A stretch of DNA of 18,998 nt from Bremia lactucae (lineage: Eukaryota > Oomycota > Peronosporomycetes > Peronosporales > Peronosporaceae). The notes beneath the pieces are model-generated. The model was given only the letters and a program-made list of their open reading frames with translations, made no database searches and had not been told where the DNA came from. The stretch covers positions 1 to 18,998 of the forward strand of contig NW_027152098.1 of NCBI RefSeq assembly GCF_004359215.1. The letters run 5' to 3'. A program made the position numbers and the translations under genes. Of this stretch, positions 1 to 8,724 are shown piece after piece. Positions within the stretch are counted from its first letter, which is position 1. Every line of letters starts with the position of its first letter.

Positions 1-79
1 AAAGCCTTAGTGCAGACATTTTGAGCTTTTGAGCTTTTGAGCTCAAAAGACCTTCATAAAGATTTTTTAAGATTGCGTA

Positions 80-313
80 ATGTCTTTATTAAATAGCTAT
101 ATGGTTATTCAAAAAAAATCACGCGCAAAAGCCGACAAATACCGAAACACTAGGAAGTTTTGGCTTGCTTGCGCTCATGGTGGGTACAGATACAAGGCAA
201 CTAATTTTCGCCAAACGTCAACACGGTCTCTAGTGTGCCCACGGACAGTCATAATCATTACACTACTTTCGTCAATACGTAGGTATATGATAGTATGTGT
301 ACCGGTTCCATAA
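80..313 (+). pseudogene. Possible FAR1/MULE transposase N-terminal zinc-domain remnant
   Basis: A 77-codon open frame whose middle part (about residues 20-50, reading RKFWLACAHGGYRYKAT and later SLVCP) resembles the FAR1-type DNA-binding domain found at the N-terminus of Mutator-like (MULE) transposases. In that family an aromatic-rich strand, a Cys-x-His/Gly-Gly segment and a downstream Cys-Pro carry the zinc ligands. Only the first part of the domain is visible. No catalytic DDE core follows, and the frame ends in unrelated AT-rich sequence, so at best this is a broken fragment. The ATG at 80 is simply the first in frame. The resemblance is by eye and short, so chance similarity is possible. 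Confidence 0.33.
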
Positions 314-905
314 ATATGAATTAATTGGAGATATCATTTAACGGTATAATATTTTTTTTATTTTAACTCCAGTAAATATCGGAGCCCGTATAGTAACACA
401 CACTTTCCGTATTCATCTTACAGCCCCTTCGCTTAATAAGAATTACAAATTTATGCCAACATAAACAATTTTCATGGTATGAGTCATTCCACTCCTGTAG
501 ATGCACATCCATACATGCTGAGCGTATTTATGCTATATACCTCGGCCCGCAAATGATGTCCGTATCAGACGTGAAACTCTTCAATGTTAATGCAAGTGGT
601 GTGTGTAATGGGCCACATTACAGGATTAGAACAAAATAAAATAAATAATTACATTTGTAGGCAGATGTTATGCCCAGATAGCGGGCACAGCGTAACAAAT
701 TATTTCTGGTTCATTATTCGGGGCCAGAAGACCCAATATGGACCAATGATAAATAACCTGAAAATAAGTGATTCCCGAAAAGCGGGCACATGTTCGTACT
801 AAGTATACTCAATTTCTTATGTAAAAGTTAAAAAAATTGAATTTTACTTGATATTTAATTCTTAAACTGAAAGCTTTCGTGTAAGCTAGTGACGGGACGT
901 CCTAG
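314..905. other. AT-rich spacer, no gene recognised
   Basis: AT-rich sequence with one 72-codon open frame (584-802, +) that matches nothing I know. Because an LTR end is inferred at 915, part of 500-915 could be a decayed 5' LTR of gypsy A. I could not align it by eye with the LTR at 17844-18247. Confidence 0.5.
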
Positions 906-917
906 CCCTATTACACC

Positions 918-927
918 TGGTAGCACT
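918..927 (+). other. Primer binding site of gypsy A (initiator-Met-like tRNA 3' end)
   Basis: TGGTAGCACT follows an LTR-end-like ...TTACA (ending 915) after two bases (CC). Its complement ends in GCTACCA, as many eukaryotic initiator tRNA-Met molecules do. The same 14-base string CACCTGGTAGCACT recurs at 10359-10372 in front of the gypsy B gag, in the same position relative to gag. Confidence 0.6.
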
Positions 928-993
928 TAGTAGTCCTTCCCATCCAACATTAGCTGTAATCAGAGTAGGTTGACTAGTACTGTTGTCGGTACC

Positions 994-1924
994 ATGCCCG
1001 AGTTTGGGATGAGCGAATCATCGTATTTCGACGCTTTAGATTTGCTTTTGAAGCACGCGAACTTCCCCATCTCACTGGTGTTGAGTAAGATTGCCCTCAA
1101 TCGCCTCGTGGTGATATCGGGAGAGGTGTTCGTCGCGTCGTTGATGAGATCAGCGACCTTAGACGCACAACGGCTCGCCATACATGAGTCCATGGCTCGT
1201 GAGCTCTCCGAATCAAATCGGCGAGCTTTAACTCCATCGCGATCTTCACGGAATGATTCCGTGAAGATGGAATCCTCCTTCTACTCTGGAGAAGGTAAAG
1301 ATCGATTGCCGCTGAATCGATGATTCCGAGAAGTCAGCATCGCAATCAAATCTAGCTCCTCGAGACGCCCCAGTCGAAGGTCTACTTCCTCCTTTCCTGT
1401 CTCACCGGGAAAGCCAAGGAATGGGCCCTCGGTAAGCTCGTCGTGGACGAGCACGCGTTCCGCACCCTGGATGTCATCCAGGATGACCGTCTTGCCTTCG
1501 AGCCACCGCAAGATGAGAAAATGGTGCGCTTAAGATTGTTGTCCATGCGACAGGGTAAAATGGCGATGCGCGACTACGTGCGGATAATTTGCCACCTGGC
1601 ACAGTGCATCACCACACATCCCATGGACATGAACACACAGGTGAGTGTCTTTATGGACGGCATGCATGAGGGGCTTATCGCTTAAGCGTGCGGAGCCTGC
1701 CACATTGGAGGGGGTCTTTGCCCTTGACCTCCGAGAAGACTTTAGGGTTACCAAGGCTTATGCCAAGGCTTTGGTTGTCACCGTCGCCCGGCCCTCTGGT
1801 CCGGAACCAATGGAGATCGACGCGATTGAGTCGTCGGGAGACCGCCTATAAGAGTGAGACTCGCATTGGACATCAAATGGTTTAATTTCGCTGTCGAAAG
1901 CCAGGGCATCGCGCGGCCGAATGC
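994..1924 (+). pseudogene. gag: Gypsy A gag polyprotein with CCHC zinc knuckle, broken
   Basis: Structural Gag that would package element RNA. The likely start is ATG 994 (MPEFGMSESS), about 65 bases past the primer site; the upstream in-frame TTG at 970 is less likely. The capsid-like Retrotrans_gag domain runs from about 1262 (KMESSFYSGEGKDRLPLNR) across a TGA at 1321-1323, where the family has Trp. It changes frame near 1345-1356 (then [14 protein letters not shown] and [16 protein letters not shown]) and continues to 1682. A second frame change near 1685 leads to RAEPATLEGVFALDLRED, ending at a TAA at 1849-1851. The zinc knuckle at 1883-1924 keeps C(1892)-x4-H(1907)-x4-C(1922), but its first Cys is a TAA stop (1883-1885). 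A 13-bp perfect hairpin lies at 1242-1268. Non-functional as it stands. Confidence 0.85.
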
Positions 1925-2016
1925 CGCGTGCCAGCACTGATGTCGGCGTATGTAGTGGACGCTCATCATGAGGGCGCTACCCCGGCCGCACGTTTAAGAA
2001 CGGTCGGGACCAGTAG

Positions 2017-2632
2017 GTGCAGCGCCCTACTGGTTGGAACGGAGGTCTGGGTCCCCCGGTGGCAGTTCGACCTTCCAGCCCCCAAGTGCTGTGTGCACTG
2101 TTAAATGCCACCACTACAAGTGGTGTTTCACGTCTGATTATTTTTAATTTGCATGTCGCGGGTGTCTGGCGACCTCTACGAGCGCTCTTGGACTCAGGAG
2201 CGACGAGCAATTCTTTTTCGTTGGACCTACTTTTTGATGCTGGCTTTCAGCATTCCGGTCCGAGAGGGGCCTAGACAAGTCATTGTCAAGTTGGCAGACG
2301 GAGAACCACATCATGTATCGCGACGCGAAGTGTTAGTGCCGTATATGTTTGACGGTTTTCGGAGTAATGATGCTTTTTTAGTTATCGCGATGAACTATGC
2401 ATTCGATTACCTTCTGAGCATGCCATGGTTGGCACGTTATAAGCCTCAGATCGACTACATTAGCAAGATGGCACGGGAAGAGGCAGCAAGACCTTGGTAC
2501 CTAATACAGCGGAAGATCAGTACTGAATCGCCGGCGCGCCTTTATTTTATAAGAGGGTTTGCGCGCGTTCCAGGAGCATACGCATCGTTGCACGTCATTG
2601 CGTGCGTTGTCGCACCCATCCAGTCTAGCTAA
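2017..2632 (+). pseudogene. Gypsy A aspartic protease, frameshifted
   Basis: Retropepsin-like protease that would mature the polyprotein. The catalytic triad motif is intact: LLDSGATSNSF, with Asp-Ser-Gly-Ala-Thr at 2191-2205. The reading frame changes between about 2250 and 2275. It continues as VIVKLADGEPHHVSRREV, PYMFDGFRSNDAFLV and MNYAFDYLLSMPWLARY, which is the second half of the fold, including the hydrophobic-hydrophobic-Gly-like segment (here LLSMPW, where the family usually has Gly). The second frame stays open to a stop at 2630-2632, but the residues after about 2480 are not family-like. Then AT-rich spacer begins, so pol is truncated right after protease. The DSGA and MPWL motifs make the family assignment firm. 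Confidence 0.85.
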
Positions 2633-2640
2633 ACGAACAA

Positions 2641-2965
2641 TTCTTCCGAGTGAGCAAGTTTGAATCCATATAATAATTATTTTTGAGTTTTTTTTTGAAA
2701 GAACTCAATTATCCAAAAGCAAGGCTTAATTGTATAGTAGACTTATAATTTTTAGCCAGGTCAATATTCACCTTTTCTATAGACAACAGCTCAATTGAGT
2801 GCGTCCAGCCGCCATGCTTGAGCTATACATTAATTTAAAGGAAGTATCCTGTACTATACACAGCAGTTCAACCGAGCTATACATTTATGCAAAGGTATAT
2901 TTTTAAGATAAATTCTTGGTATGGTCTTGTTGAGCACATCGAAGACAGATTTCAGTAGTCTATAT
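2641..2965. other. AT-rich spacer with a weak local duplication
   Basis: No coding signal. Two related stretches, 2820-2849 and 2874-2903, share GAGCTATACATT and a following AAAGG with a period of about 54 bases. Each is preceded by a CAGCTCAA / CAGTTCAA-type motif. This is probably a small imperfect tandem duplication between gypsy A and the copia LTR. Confidence 0.35.
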
Positions 2966-3171
2966 ATAGGGAAAAAAAGCGGCGAGAGCACTTAGACATT
3001 AATTTGGGTGTAAAATATGTATTGCTTGACCGCACGCATGCGATCTTTCTTTGCCTTGACTTCTCGAGGCCAAGCGTTCACGAATGTCCCTGGGACTGTT
3101 CATCCAATTCTCGCGCGCGACTGCTACCAAGAGTCGGCTTCCTACACAGTAAACACACCACGTTTTCAACA
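2966..3171 (-). repeat. Copia (-) 3' LTR
   Basis: On the minus strand it begins TGTTGAAAACGTGGTGTG at 3171. It shares long stretches with the 5' LTR of the plus-strand copia (5776-5972), including the segment around ACTCTTGG, the GCGCGCG region, CTCGAGAAGTCAAG and GATCGCATGCG. The two copies are therefore an inverted repeat about 2.6 kb apart, clearly diverged with small indels. It lies 45 bases past the RNase H stop, as a 3' LTR should. The upstream purine tract is weak (GTAAAAAG). Confidence 0.75.
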
Positions 3172-3215
3172 CTTTTTACGACTCGTGGGAGAGGCAAAGC
3201 TGTAAGAAACGGCAT

Positions 3216-3860
3216 TTATGCAAGGCCCACCTTAGCACGCAGCCCAAGTACCCGTGAAGCTGGCAAAGTCTTTGTGAGAAGGTCTGCTAACATGTTTTGA
3301 GTCTTGATGAAACTTGGCTTCACGACTTCTTTCGCAGCGTAATCTCGCAAAAACTTGAGTCTGACGTCCACATGCTTCGCACTAGCCGAGCTTGCCTCTT
3401 TTTTTTTAATTTGCTTCAAAGCCGCCTGATAATCCATGACCAGCACATTCGGTGTTTTGACTTGTAATCCTAGCTCAGTAAACAAATCCTTCATTCCAAG
3501 TGCTTCTTGCTTTCCTGCAGCCGCAGCGACAAACTCTGCTTCCGTTGTAAAAGTCACAACGGCGGACTGTTTCTGCAGTGCCATCCAACAATTGCTCCAT
3601 TGACCATGATGATAGCCGAGCTTACAGACTTGCGATCCTTGCGGTCACCAACGAAATCTGCGTCCGTAAAAGCATTGTATACGGACCAGAATTTTAAGCC
3701 CTTCATCCAGTTGCAGGCGCAGCTTAATTTCTTGAGTACCAAATAGATAGCGGGAAATTCCTTAAGCCAAGCGTTAATCTTGCAGCGTTGGCGCGTGACA
3801 CTGTCGCGTGGCTCTGTGCACTGCGAAGCCAATGTCAGGTCGAGGACACCAAGTCACCCA
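3216..3860 (-). pseudogene. Copia (-) RNase H domain, frameshifted
   Basis: RNase H that would degrade the RNA strand during reverse transcription. Two minus-strand frames carry it. The upstream one (3832-3554) shows TDADFVGDRKDRKSVSS, the first catalytic Asp region, then NGAIVGW. The downstream one (3584-3216) shows QSAVVTFTTEAEFVAAAAG with the catalytic Glu, then ASAKHVDVRLKFLRD near the end of the domain and a C-terminal NMLADLLTKTLP typical of copia pol ends. One frame change near 3560-3585 separates them. The stop at 3216 is the natural end of pol, since the LTR follows. All key acidic positions look present, but the protein cannot be made as one chain. Confidence 0.88.
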
Positions 3861-4795
3861 GAGTAGACTCCCGACCAAGGACTGAAAGTCTCAAATGCTT
3901 GGAAGTCCGGCGCACCTCACGAGCATACGGGTAAGGCTACAGCATCCTTTAGAGTTGGCTCCTCCCCCCAATCGGTGATCGCACCGGGTTTGCGTTTTTG
4001 TGTCCAAAACGGGTTAGCATCTCGGCTACGGAGCTTTCCTGATTTAGTGCATATCCTAATCCATCTGGATCAACTTGCATGCCGAGAAAATTAGACACTT
4101 CACTTAAGTACATGCATGTCTAAAGAAAGGGTCCACGCGTTCAGTGCTTGTCCCAGTGACCAACAAATCATCATCGTAAGTTCCAATAACGGTTGTTCCG
4201 CCTGAATCCATTTTGTGAAGAGCACAAGTGTCCGTTATGCATAAACGAACTTTAGCTTGAGAAGAGTATTTTGAAGTTGTTGGTGCCATAGAGGTTGAGC
4301 TTGTTTGAGTCCGTACGAACTTCATTTGAGGCGCAATGCAAGCTGGCTTACGCTTGACGCGTCCCGCTTTTCCAACACATATTCTTGCATCTTCGTCCCA
4401 TCAGACACAAAGAGAAGGATATCGTAATCGTCTCCCGTTAATGCCGTAACATAGGCCACAGGCTCATCCCAATGACGAGCACGAACACCCCAAATCATCT
4501 AAAGGTTCAAAATTACCCTGCTATTGCCAATTTCTATAATTGCAGCAAATGTGAGAACAAAATTAATCCTAAGCACTTGTTGATTCCCGCACGAAACAAG
4601 ACGCGCTTCAAACTATTCGACACGCCCACCTTTACTACGTTTCTTCTTGTAGAGCCACTTTGTGTGAAGACGCTTTGTGCTGGGGTCACTTGATTACAGT
4701 CCAAGTCTCATTTATTTATAGCGATTGCAGCTCCTCAGTTTCGAATTGCGCCCAGAGTTAACTGTCAGGACTTCGCCAAGCTTCACGAAAGAATT
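3861..4795 (-). pseudogene. Copia (-) reverse transcriptase (RVT_2), broken, active site YDDD
   Basis: RNA-dependent DNA polymerase of a copia element. On the minus strand I can follow SPDS and ETEELQSL (about 4770-4735), ETWTVIK, KWLYKKKRSKGGRVE, FEARLVSCGNQQVL and LTFAAI (to about 4540), then DEPVAYVTALTGDDYD, SYGLKQAQPLWHQ, TDTCALHKMDSGGTTVIGTY, and finally SNFLGMQVDPDGLGYAL and NANPVRSPIGG. The active-site box is Tyr-Asp-Asp-Asp at 4178-4167, where copia enzymes have Tyr-Val-Asp-Asp. Several in-frame stops and at least three frame changes make it a pseudogene. The domain order is otherwise complete, so the decay is by point changes and small indels. Confidence 0.85.
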
Positions 4796-4799
4796 TAAG

Positions 4800-5085
4800 G
4801 TCGGGTCAATAGTCCACTGCTCTCGACACGACATCTTGGTTGACGCTTCTACCACTGCCAAAGAGACCAAGGAAAGATCTCATTCAATCGCCAGATCCTT
4901 CTTTCTATCGTCTGCCTCCTTTTGTCGTCGCGACGTTTTCTCCCCTCGAATTGAGAGTCTTAGCGTGGCAGAATCTGCCGCATCAGAGGCGGTTCCACAT
5001 ATGTGTGGTTTCGTTGGCTTACTAGCTGAATATCATTACAAATACGTCTTGCTGTGGACATCTGCCCATAGAAAAGTGCTGTAAG
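4800..5085 (-). other. Probable copia (-) linker between integrase and RT
   Basis: Immediately upstream of the RT on the minus strand, where copia pol has a poorly conserved charged linker. One minus-strand frame reads SRGEKTSRRQKEADDRKK, compatible with that but not diagnostic. The 119-codon plus-strand open frame across the same bases (4725-5084) matches nothing and overlaps recognisable minus-strand RT, so I treat it as a shadow. Confidence 0.35.
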
Positions 5086-5775
5086 ACGCTTAGGGGTAGC
5101 CTCTTACAGCCCTGGACCCTTAAAGAATTGCATATAGTTCGTTTCCCCACGTGCCGCTCAATAGTGGCATCTCAGTGAGCCTCTTGACGCAGATTTCATG
5201 GTGAAGCACAATTTGCGCATCTAAAGTTTTTCCACAGCGTTACAATCGCGCTCGTCAGCTCAATCTAGCTCAAGCCAAACCAGCCATTATGTATGTTAGG
5301 GGTTAGCGTATGTCATGGTCAGAGAGAGTTAAATATCTAATTTGATGAATCGCTAGCCTCTACTGCTTGAGATATTTACTGCCACCTGTTATTATTATCA
5401 TTTAGGTTCTACATGTAAAGAATATTATTTTCGTCATAAAGCTGAAGTGGACATTTAATTTCACTGAACTGGCGACATTCAAGTACTTTTTAGTTTGACT
5501 AGCAGCGTCAGTTGCGAGCCAAATCTTTTTTACATAACCCCAGCATAACGTTGGGCTGCAGCGATAAACTGCACAGGTGTAGCTATTTTTAGCGTGTGAG
5601 AGGTTTATCAATATGATCAATTTGTTCCTTCAGCAACAAAGACTGCGTAAGTACACAACACTTGGAAAAGCAGTTGCTTTTTACATCCCAAACGACCCGT
5701 TAGCGTCATGCAGCTAGCCATCACCCTTGGTCGTTGCTCTTCACGCTCACTTCCATCTTAAACAAAGGACTAAAG
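5086..5775. other. Unassigned spacer between the two copia halves
   Basis: About 0.7 kb with no recognisable domain on either strand. The minus-strand 72-codon frame (5620-5402) shows no known motif. It separates a leftward and a rightward copia fragment whose 5' ends face each other, and may include decayed copia integrase sequence that I cannot recognise. Confidence 0.4.
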
Positions 5776-5972
5776 TGTTGAAAACGTGGTGTGTTTACTG
5801 TGTAGAAAGCTGACTCTTGGAAGCAGTCGCGCGCAAGCAGTCAGATGAACAGTCGCAAAGCGTTTTGCAAACGCGTGGCTCGAGAAGTCAAGACAAAATA
5901 AGATCGCATGCGCAATACATATTTTGCTCTCGAATTTACCTCTTAGTGCTCGGACCGCATTAGTATCCCACA
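5776..5972 (+). repeat. Copia (+) 5' LTR
   Basis: Starts TGTTGAAAACG and ends ATCCCACA, giving TG...CA termini and 197 bp. Its end is fixed by the primer binding site that begins at the next base. Homologous on the opposite strand to 2966-3171. A perfect 6-bp hairpin GCGTTT-TGC-AAACGC lies near 5861-5875. Confidence 0.8.
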
Positions 5973-5984
5973 GGTTATGAGTCC
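5973..5984 (+). other. Copia (+) primer binding site matching the initiator tRNA-Met anticodon arm
   Basis: GGTTATGAGTCC directly abuts the LTR. Its complement GGACTCATAACC contains the CAT anticodon and the anticodon stem-loop sequence typical of eukaryotic initiator tRNA-Met (GGGCTCATAACC in yeast-like forms, one mismatch). It does not begin with TGG and does not match a tRNA 3' end. In Drosophila copia a 5'-half of initiator tRNA-Met primes from this arm. I infer the same type of priming here. Confidence 0.6.
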
Positions 5985-6035
5985 AAGCGATGGGTCCTGA
6001 GAAAAGAGGAGCCGCTCGCGAAAGGAGCGGCACAG

Positions 6036-7190
6036 ATGATGAGAAGTCATTGTCGGACATGGAGCGCGTACTCACAGCGACACGCGCGGGTGGAGACGCG
6101 TCTTGACACTATGGAGAGAGCTAATGTGAGCATTCCGTATGGAGCGACTGACTCACCGTCTGGACAACCCGGAAAAGCAGGAGGTCGCGCTCCGGACCAA
6201 GTCGTACTTGCGCCTAGCATATTCCGACGTACAATAGATGACGGTAGCGCGCTTGGGCGCGTTTCAATGCAGATTGATGAGCTATCCGAGAAGGGCCATT
6301 TGAAGTTGGAAATTAATACAGACGTCCTGAAACACATGCGCGTCGTAATTACGGTGCGGCGCAGGTGCAAGCTTCGTTACAAGCACAGGCTCAAGCAGTG
6401 GCTCATGCACCCGTGCGGGCAGCACATCAAGCCAACGCCGACGCGTATCAGTATCCAGTACCGACGCCAACACCACACGTTCGCCGTAGCGGCGTCTCTC
6501 GGCTTGGTGAGCAGCGTGTACCCTACGCACGAGACTCGAAGCTTATTTTTGGCTCGCTCAGCGAAGGGAACTCTACAAAGAGCTAGACGCTGGATCTCGC
6601 CAGTGGGCTTTTCTATTTCTTGAAGCGGTGGAGATGACTAACATTGGATGCGGATACAAGTGGACCGAGCGGGTGGAGGCGAGCAAGTTGAAACAAAACT
6701 GAGATGGGAGAGCGCTGCAGTACTATCAAGCGCATATTAAATGATGGTGGACGCAGAGTCAGAGCATTCCGTACTTAGTAGAGCAGATGTGGCTTGCTTT
6801 TAAAGTAAACAGATCCGATTACCAAGCTGTATACCTCTACGGGGCAAAGAAGGACAGCCCACGATCGTGAACGGAGCACCTAATGTACCTCACAGCGTTG
6901 ATGAATGCAAGTGAAACTAGTGAGTAACTAGTACTCGAAAGCAATATGAAGTATGCAGCGCCGCTCATGAAGATTGCGATCTTGCGTCGGTATAATCCGA
7001 GTCGCAATTATTATCTGCACCACGCACAAGAACTTGTGGCATCGGCACAAGAGATCGAAGATGACGACAAGCCAATTAAGAACGTTTCTAAGGGGATTCT
7101 TGATGCCGTTGGAGATGCTCGCGAATGCTTTACGTGTGATAAACCAAGCCACATAGCCAGAGAGTGCAGGTTAAGAAGCCTAAGTCAATG
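6036..7190 (+). pseudogene. gag: Copia (+) gag with CCHC zinc knuckle, frameshifted
   Basis: Gag of the copia copy. The N-terminal part (frame from 6036; plausible ATGs at 6036, 6039 or 6111) ends with IDELSEKGHLKLEINTDVL, then changes frame near 6355 into a Gln/Ala-rich stretch (ASLQAQAQAVAHAP) and PYARDSKL. A third part from about 6640 reads WTERVEASKL, GRALQYYQAHIK, LVEQMWLAFKV and GAKKDSPRS. It then reads TEHLMYLTALM and, from 6946, AAPLMKIAILRRYNPSRNYYLHHAQELVA, all typical of the copia gag core. The knuckle at 7126-7167 is intact: CFTCDKPSHIAREC, i.e. C-x2-C-x4-H-x4-C. Stops occur at least near 6582 and 6700-6760. The start is uncertain because the N-terminus of this family is poorly conserved. 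Confidence 0.8.
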
Positions 7191-7229
7191 GTGCGGACGG
7201 CAAAAAGACTCGCTGGGCGCTTGCAGTGT

Positions 7230-7645
7230 TAGTGTTACTGTGGAAATTGATCAACGGATCGTAGATAGCGGAACAAGTAGACACCTGGTGCGGAACGTCT
7301 CGATATTAAAGAATGCCAAAGATTGCAAGGAAAGCAACTCGTTTCTCCTTCCGAATGGCAAACGACTTCAAGCAACTGAAAGGCACAGTGACCCTTTTAG
7401 GTATTGCTGAAGGAAAGGAGTTTGAGCTCACATTGAGCGATATGTATTTCGCGCCCCTTTTGTCGCAGAATATAATTTCTTTTGGGGCATTAGCTCAGCG
7501 AGGATGCCGAACTGAAACGCGTAATGGAGGAATGATTATTTTAAAGGGTACACCGTCGCAAGTTGATCTTCACCTGCATTTGGAATCCAACATTATTTGT
7601 CACATATCTCTATCCCTCTCGGTTTATAGCAAAAGCGTCATGTAA
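7230..7645 (+). pseudogene. Copia (+) protease, one frame change
   Basis: Aspartic protease of copia pol. Catalytic motif IVDSGTSRHLV, with Asp-Ser-Gly-Thr at 7264-7275, sits in the same frame as the gag knuckle, 97 bases past it. The first frame continues with SNSFLLPNGKRLQAT, then the reading moves near 7375 to the frame with GTVTLLGIAEGKEFELTL, DMYFAPLLSQNIISFGALAQRG and GGMIILKGT, the second half of the fold. The catalytic triad is intact, so only the frameshift disables it. Integrase follows, which is the copia order (protease, integrase, RT). Confidence 0.85.
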
Positions 7646-8720
7646 CAATGTAAACGTGCAGTCATTAGCCAACCGCAGGGGCCAAAAGTACAAGAAGGGT
7701 CGCTCAAGCACTTCCACGTGCATTTCGGGCACTTACTTTTTGATACAACTGAGTGCGTGGCCCGCCCCCCCGTTCTGGAATTCAGATAACAGACCACACA
7801 CGCGTGAACTGTCGAGTCTGCGCCGAAGGAAAGGCCACCAAGTCACCTCAGCCGCAACAAGATTCGGAGAAGAATTCGCCGATTGATCGCATAGGCGGAG
7901 TAATTTGTAGCGATTTAGAATGCCCGATTTCGCCGCTGGATCGCCATAGTAGCCGCTACTTCGTATATTTTGTGGATGATAAGACGAATTACGTGCGTGT
8001 GTTTCAAAGATACGACCAAGCTGCCAAGAAATTTGATAGTTTTCTCATTCACTTCGAGAAGCATTATGAATGCCGCCTACATGTCTTCCGGACTGATGGC
8101 GGAGGAGAATATGCAAAGCAGATTTTCTATGCAAACAATGGGAGTTGCGCCTTTAGTGAGTGAGCCCGCAAACAAGGCCAGCAACATTTAAGCTGAACTA
8201 AGATATTGAACCATCATAAAAATGGTTCGATGCGTGAATTTTGGCTCAGGAATCGTTGTAACATTATGGAGTGATGCAGCTGACTACGCATCTTACATCT
8301 TAAGTCGTATCCCAACCCGAGCAAATTCAAATCGAGCCTCACCACTTGAGCAACTAACGGGCAAGCGCCCGACCTCACTGACATCGTGATGTTTGGATCG
8401 ATCGCCGTGCATGGATTTTCGGGATTCCAAAAGGTATTATTAATGCGACAAGCGGTGAGAGTTACATTATTGGTAAAATTGATGAAACAAAAGGCTACAC
8501 GGTGTCGTTATCCAAGGATAGAAAGGTGACGATAACACGTCACATTACTCCTATCGAGACGCTTGGAACTTCTGCAAATATTTATCTTCTGCAGTCACTC
8601 GATATGAATAAGGAAGACATGCTCGAGACTATCGTGAAAAGACGTGAGGGAGTGATTGAAGCTGCTGCTGATGCTTGCAGTACCAGCGCGGCATCGATAC
8701 CACTTTATGGCCACCTAGAG
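7646..8720 (+). pseudogene. Copia (+) integrase (GAG_pre-integrase zinc finger plus rve core), truncated
   Basis: Integrase that would insert the cDNA. An HHCC-like zinc domain is spread over frames: HFHVHFGHL near 7700-7730, then NCRVCAEGKATKSP near 7809-7850. The catalytic core has the first Asp in VICSDLECPI (about 7900-7930), followed by YFVYFVDDKTNYVRVFQRYDQA, and the second Asp in VFRTDGGGEYA (about 8085-8113). The Glu region is decayed (ASNI, stop, AELRY, stop, at about 8178-8215) and followed by MVRCVNFGSG, LWSDAADYASYILSRIPT and SPLEQLTGKRP. The C-terminal part (SYIIGKIDETKGYTVSLSKDRKVTITRHITPIETL) lies at 8460-8560. The frame from 8502 runs open to 8849, but past about 8720 it is no longer integrase-like. 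Confidence 0.85.
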
Positions 8721-8724
8721 GAAG

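Larger units (their letters stand above)
911..2632 (+). mobile_element. Gypsy A: 5' fragment of a Ty3/gypsy LTR retrotransposon
   Basis: This fragment holds, in order, an LTR-end-like TTACA (911-915), a primer binding site, gag with Retrotrans_gag domain, a CCHC knuckle and a retropepsin-like protease, all on the plus strand. The order is that of gypsy gag-pol. Everything downstream of protease (RT, RNase H, integrase, 3' LTR) is absent here, because the sequence becomes unrelated AT-rich DNA after about 2632. The coding part is interrupted by at least two stops and several frame changes, so the copy is dead. Its gag and protease look like the oomycete lineage that I would expect to pair with the RT type seen in gypsy C (from 13306). 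Confidence 0.85.
2966..5085 (-). mobile_element. Copia (-): 3' half of a Ty1/copia LTR retrotransposon
   Basis: Read on the minus strand from high to low coordinates: a poorly conserved linker (to about 4800), reverse transcriptase, RNase H and a 3' LTR. This is the copia order of domains. Gag, protease and integrase of this copy are missing. A related copia copy with exactly the complementary half (5' LTR, gag, protease, integrase) starts at 5776 in the opposite orientation. Both copies are broken by frameshifts and stops. The left boundary is approximate, since the LTR end near 2966 has lost a clear CA. Confidence 0.8.
5776..8720 (+). mobile_element. Copia (+): 5' half of a Ty1/copia LTR retrotransposon
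   Basis: A 5' LTR, an adjacent primer binding site, gag with CCHC knuckle, protease, and integrase through its C-terminal part, all on the plus strand. RT, RNase H and the 3' LTR are missing, and AT-rich sequence begins after about 8720. The LTR is homologous to that of the minus-strand copia copy. Frames shift many times but the order is canonical. Confidence 0.85.

Noticed and set aside
584..802. 72-codon open frame in the left spacer
   Set aside because: No motif, AT-rich, and of a length expected by chance.
4725..5084. 119-codon plus-strand open frame
   Set aside because: Its left part overlaps recognisable minus-strand copia RT entry (ETEELQSL). It has no family resemblance, so it is treated as a shadow.
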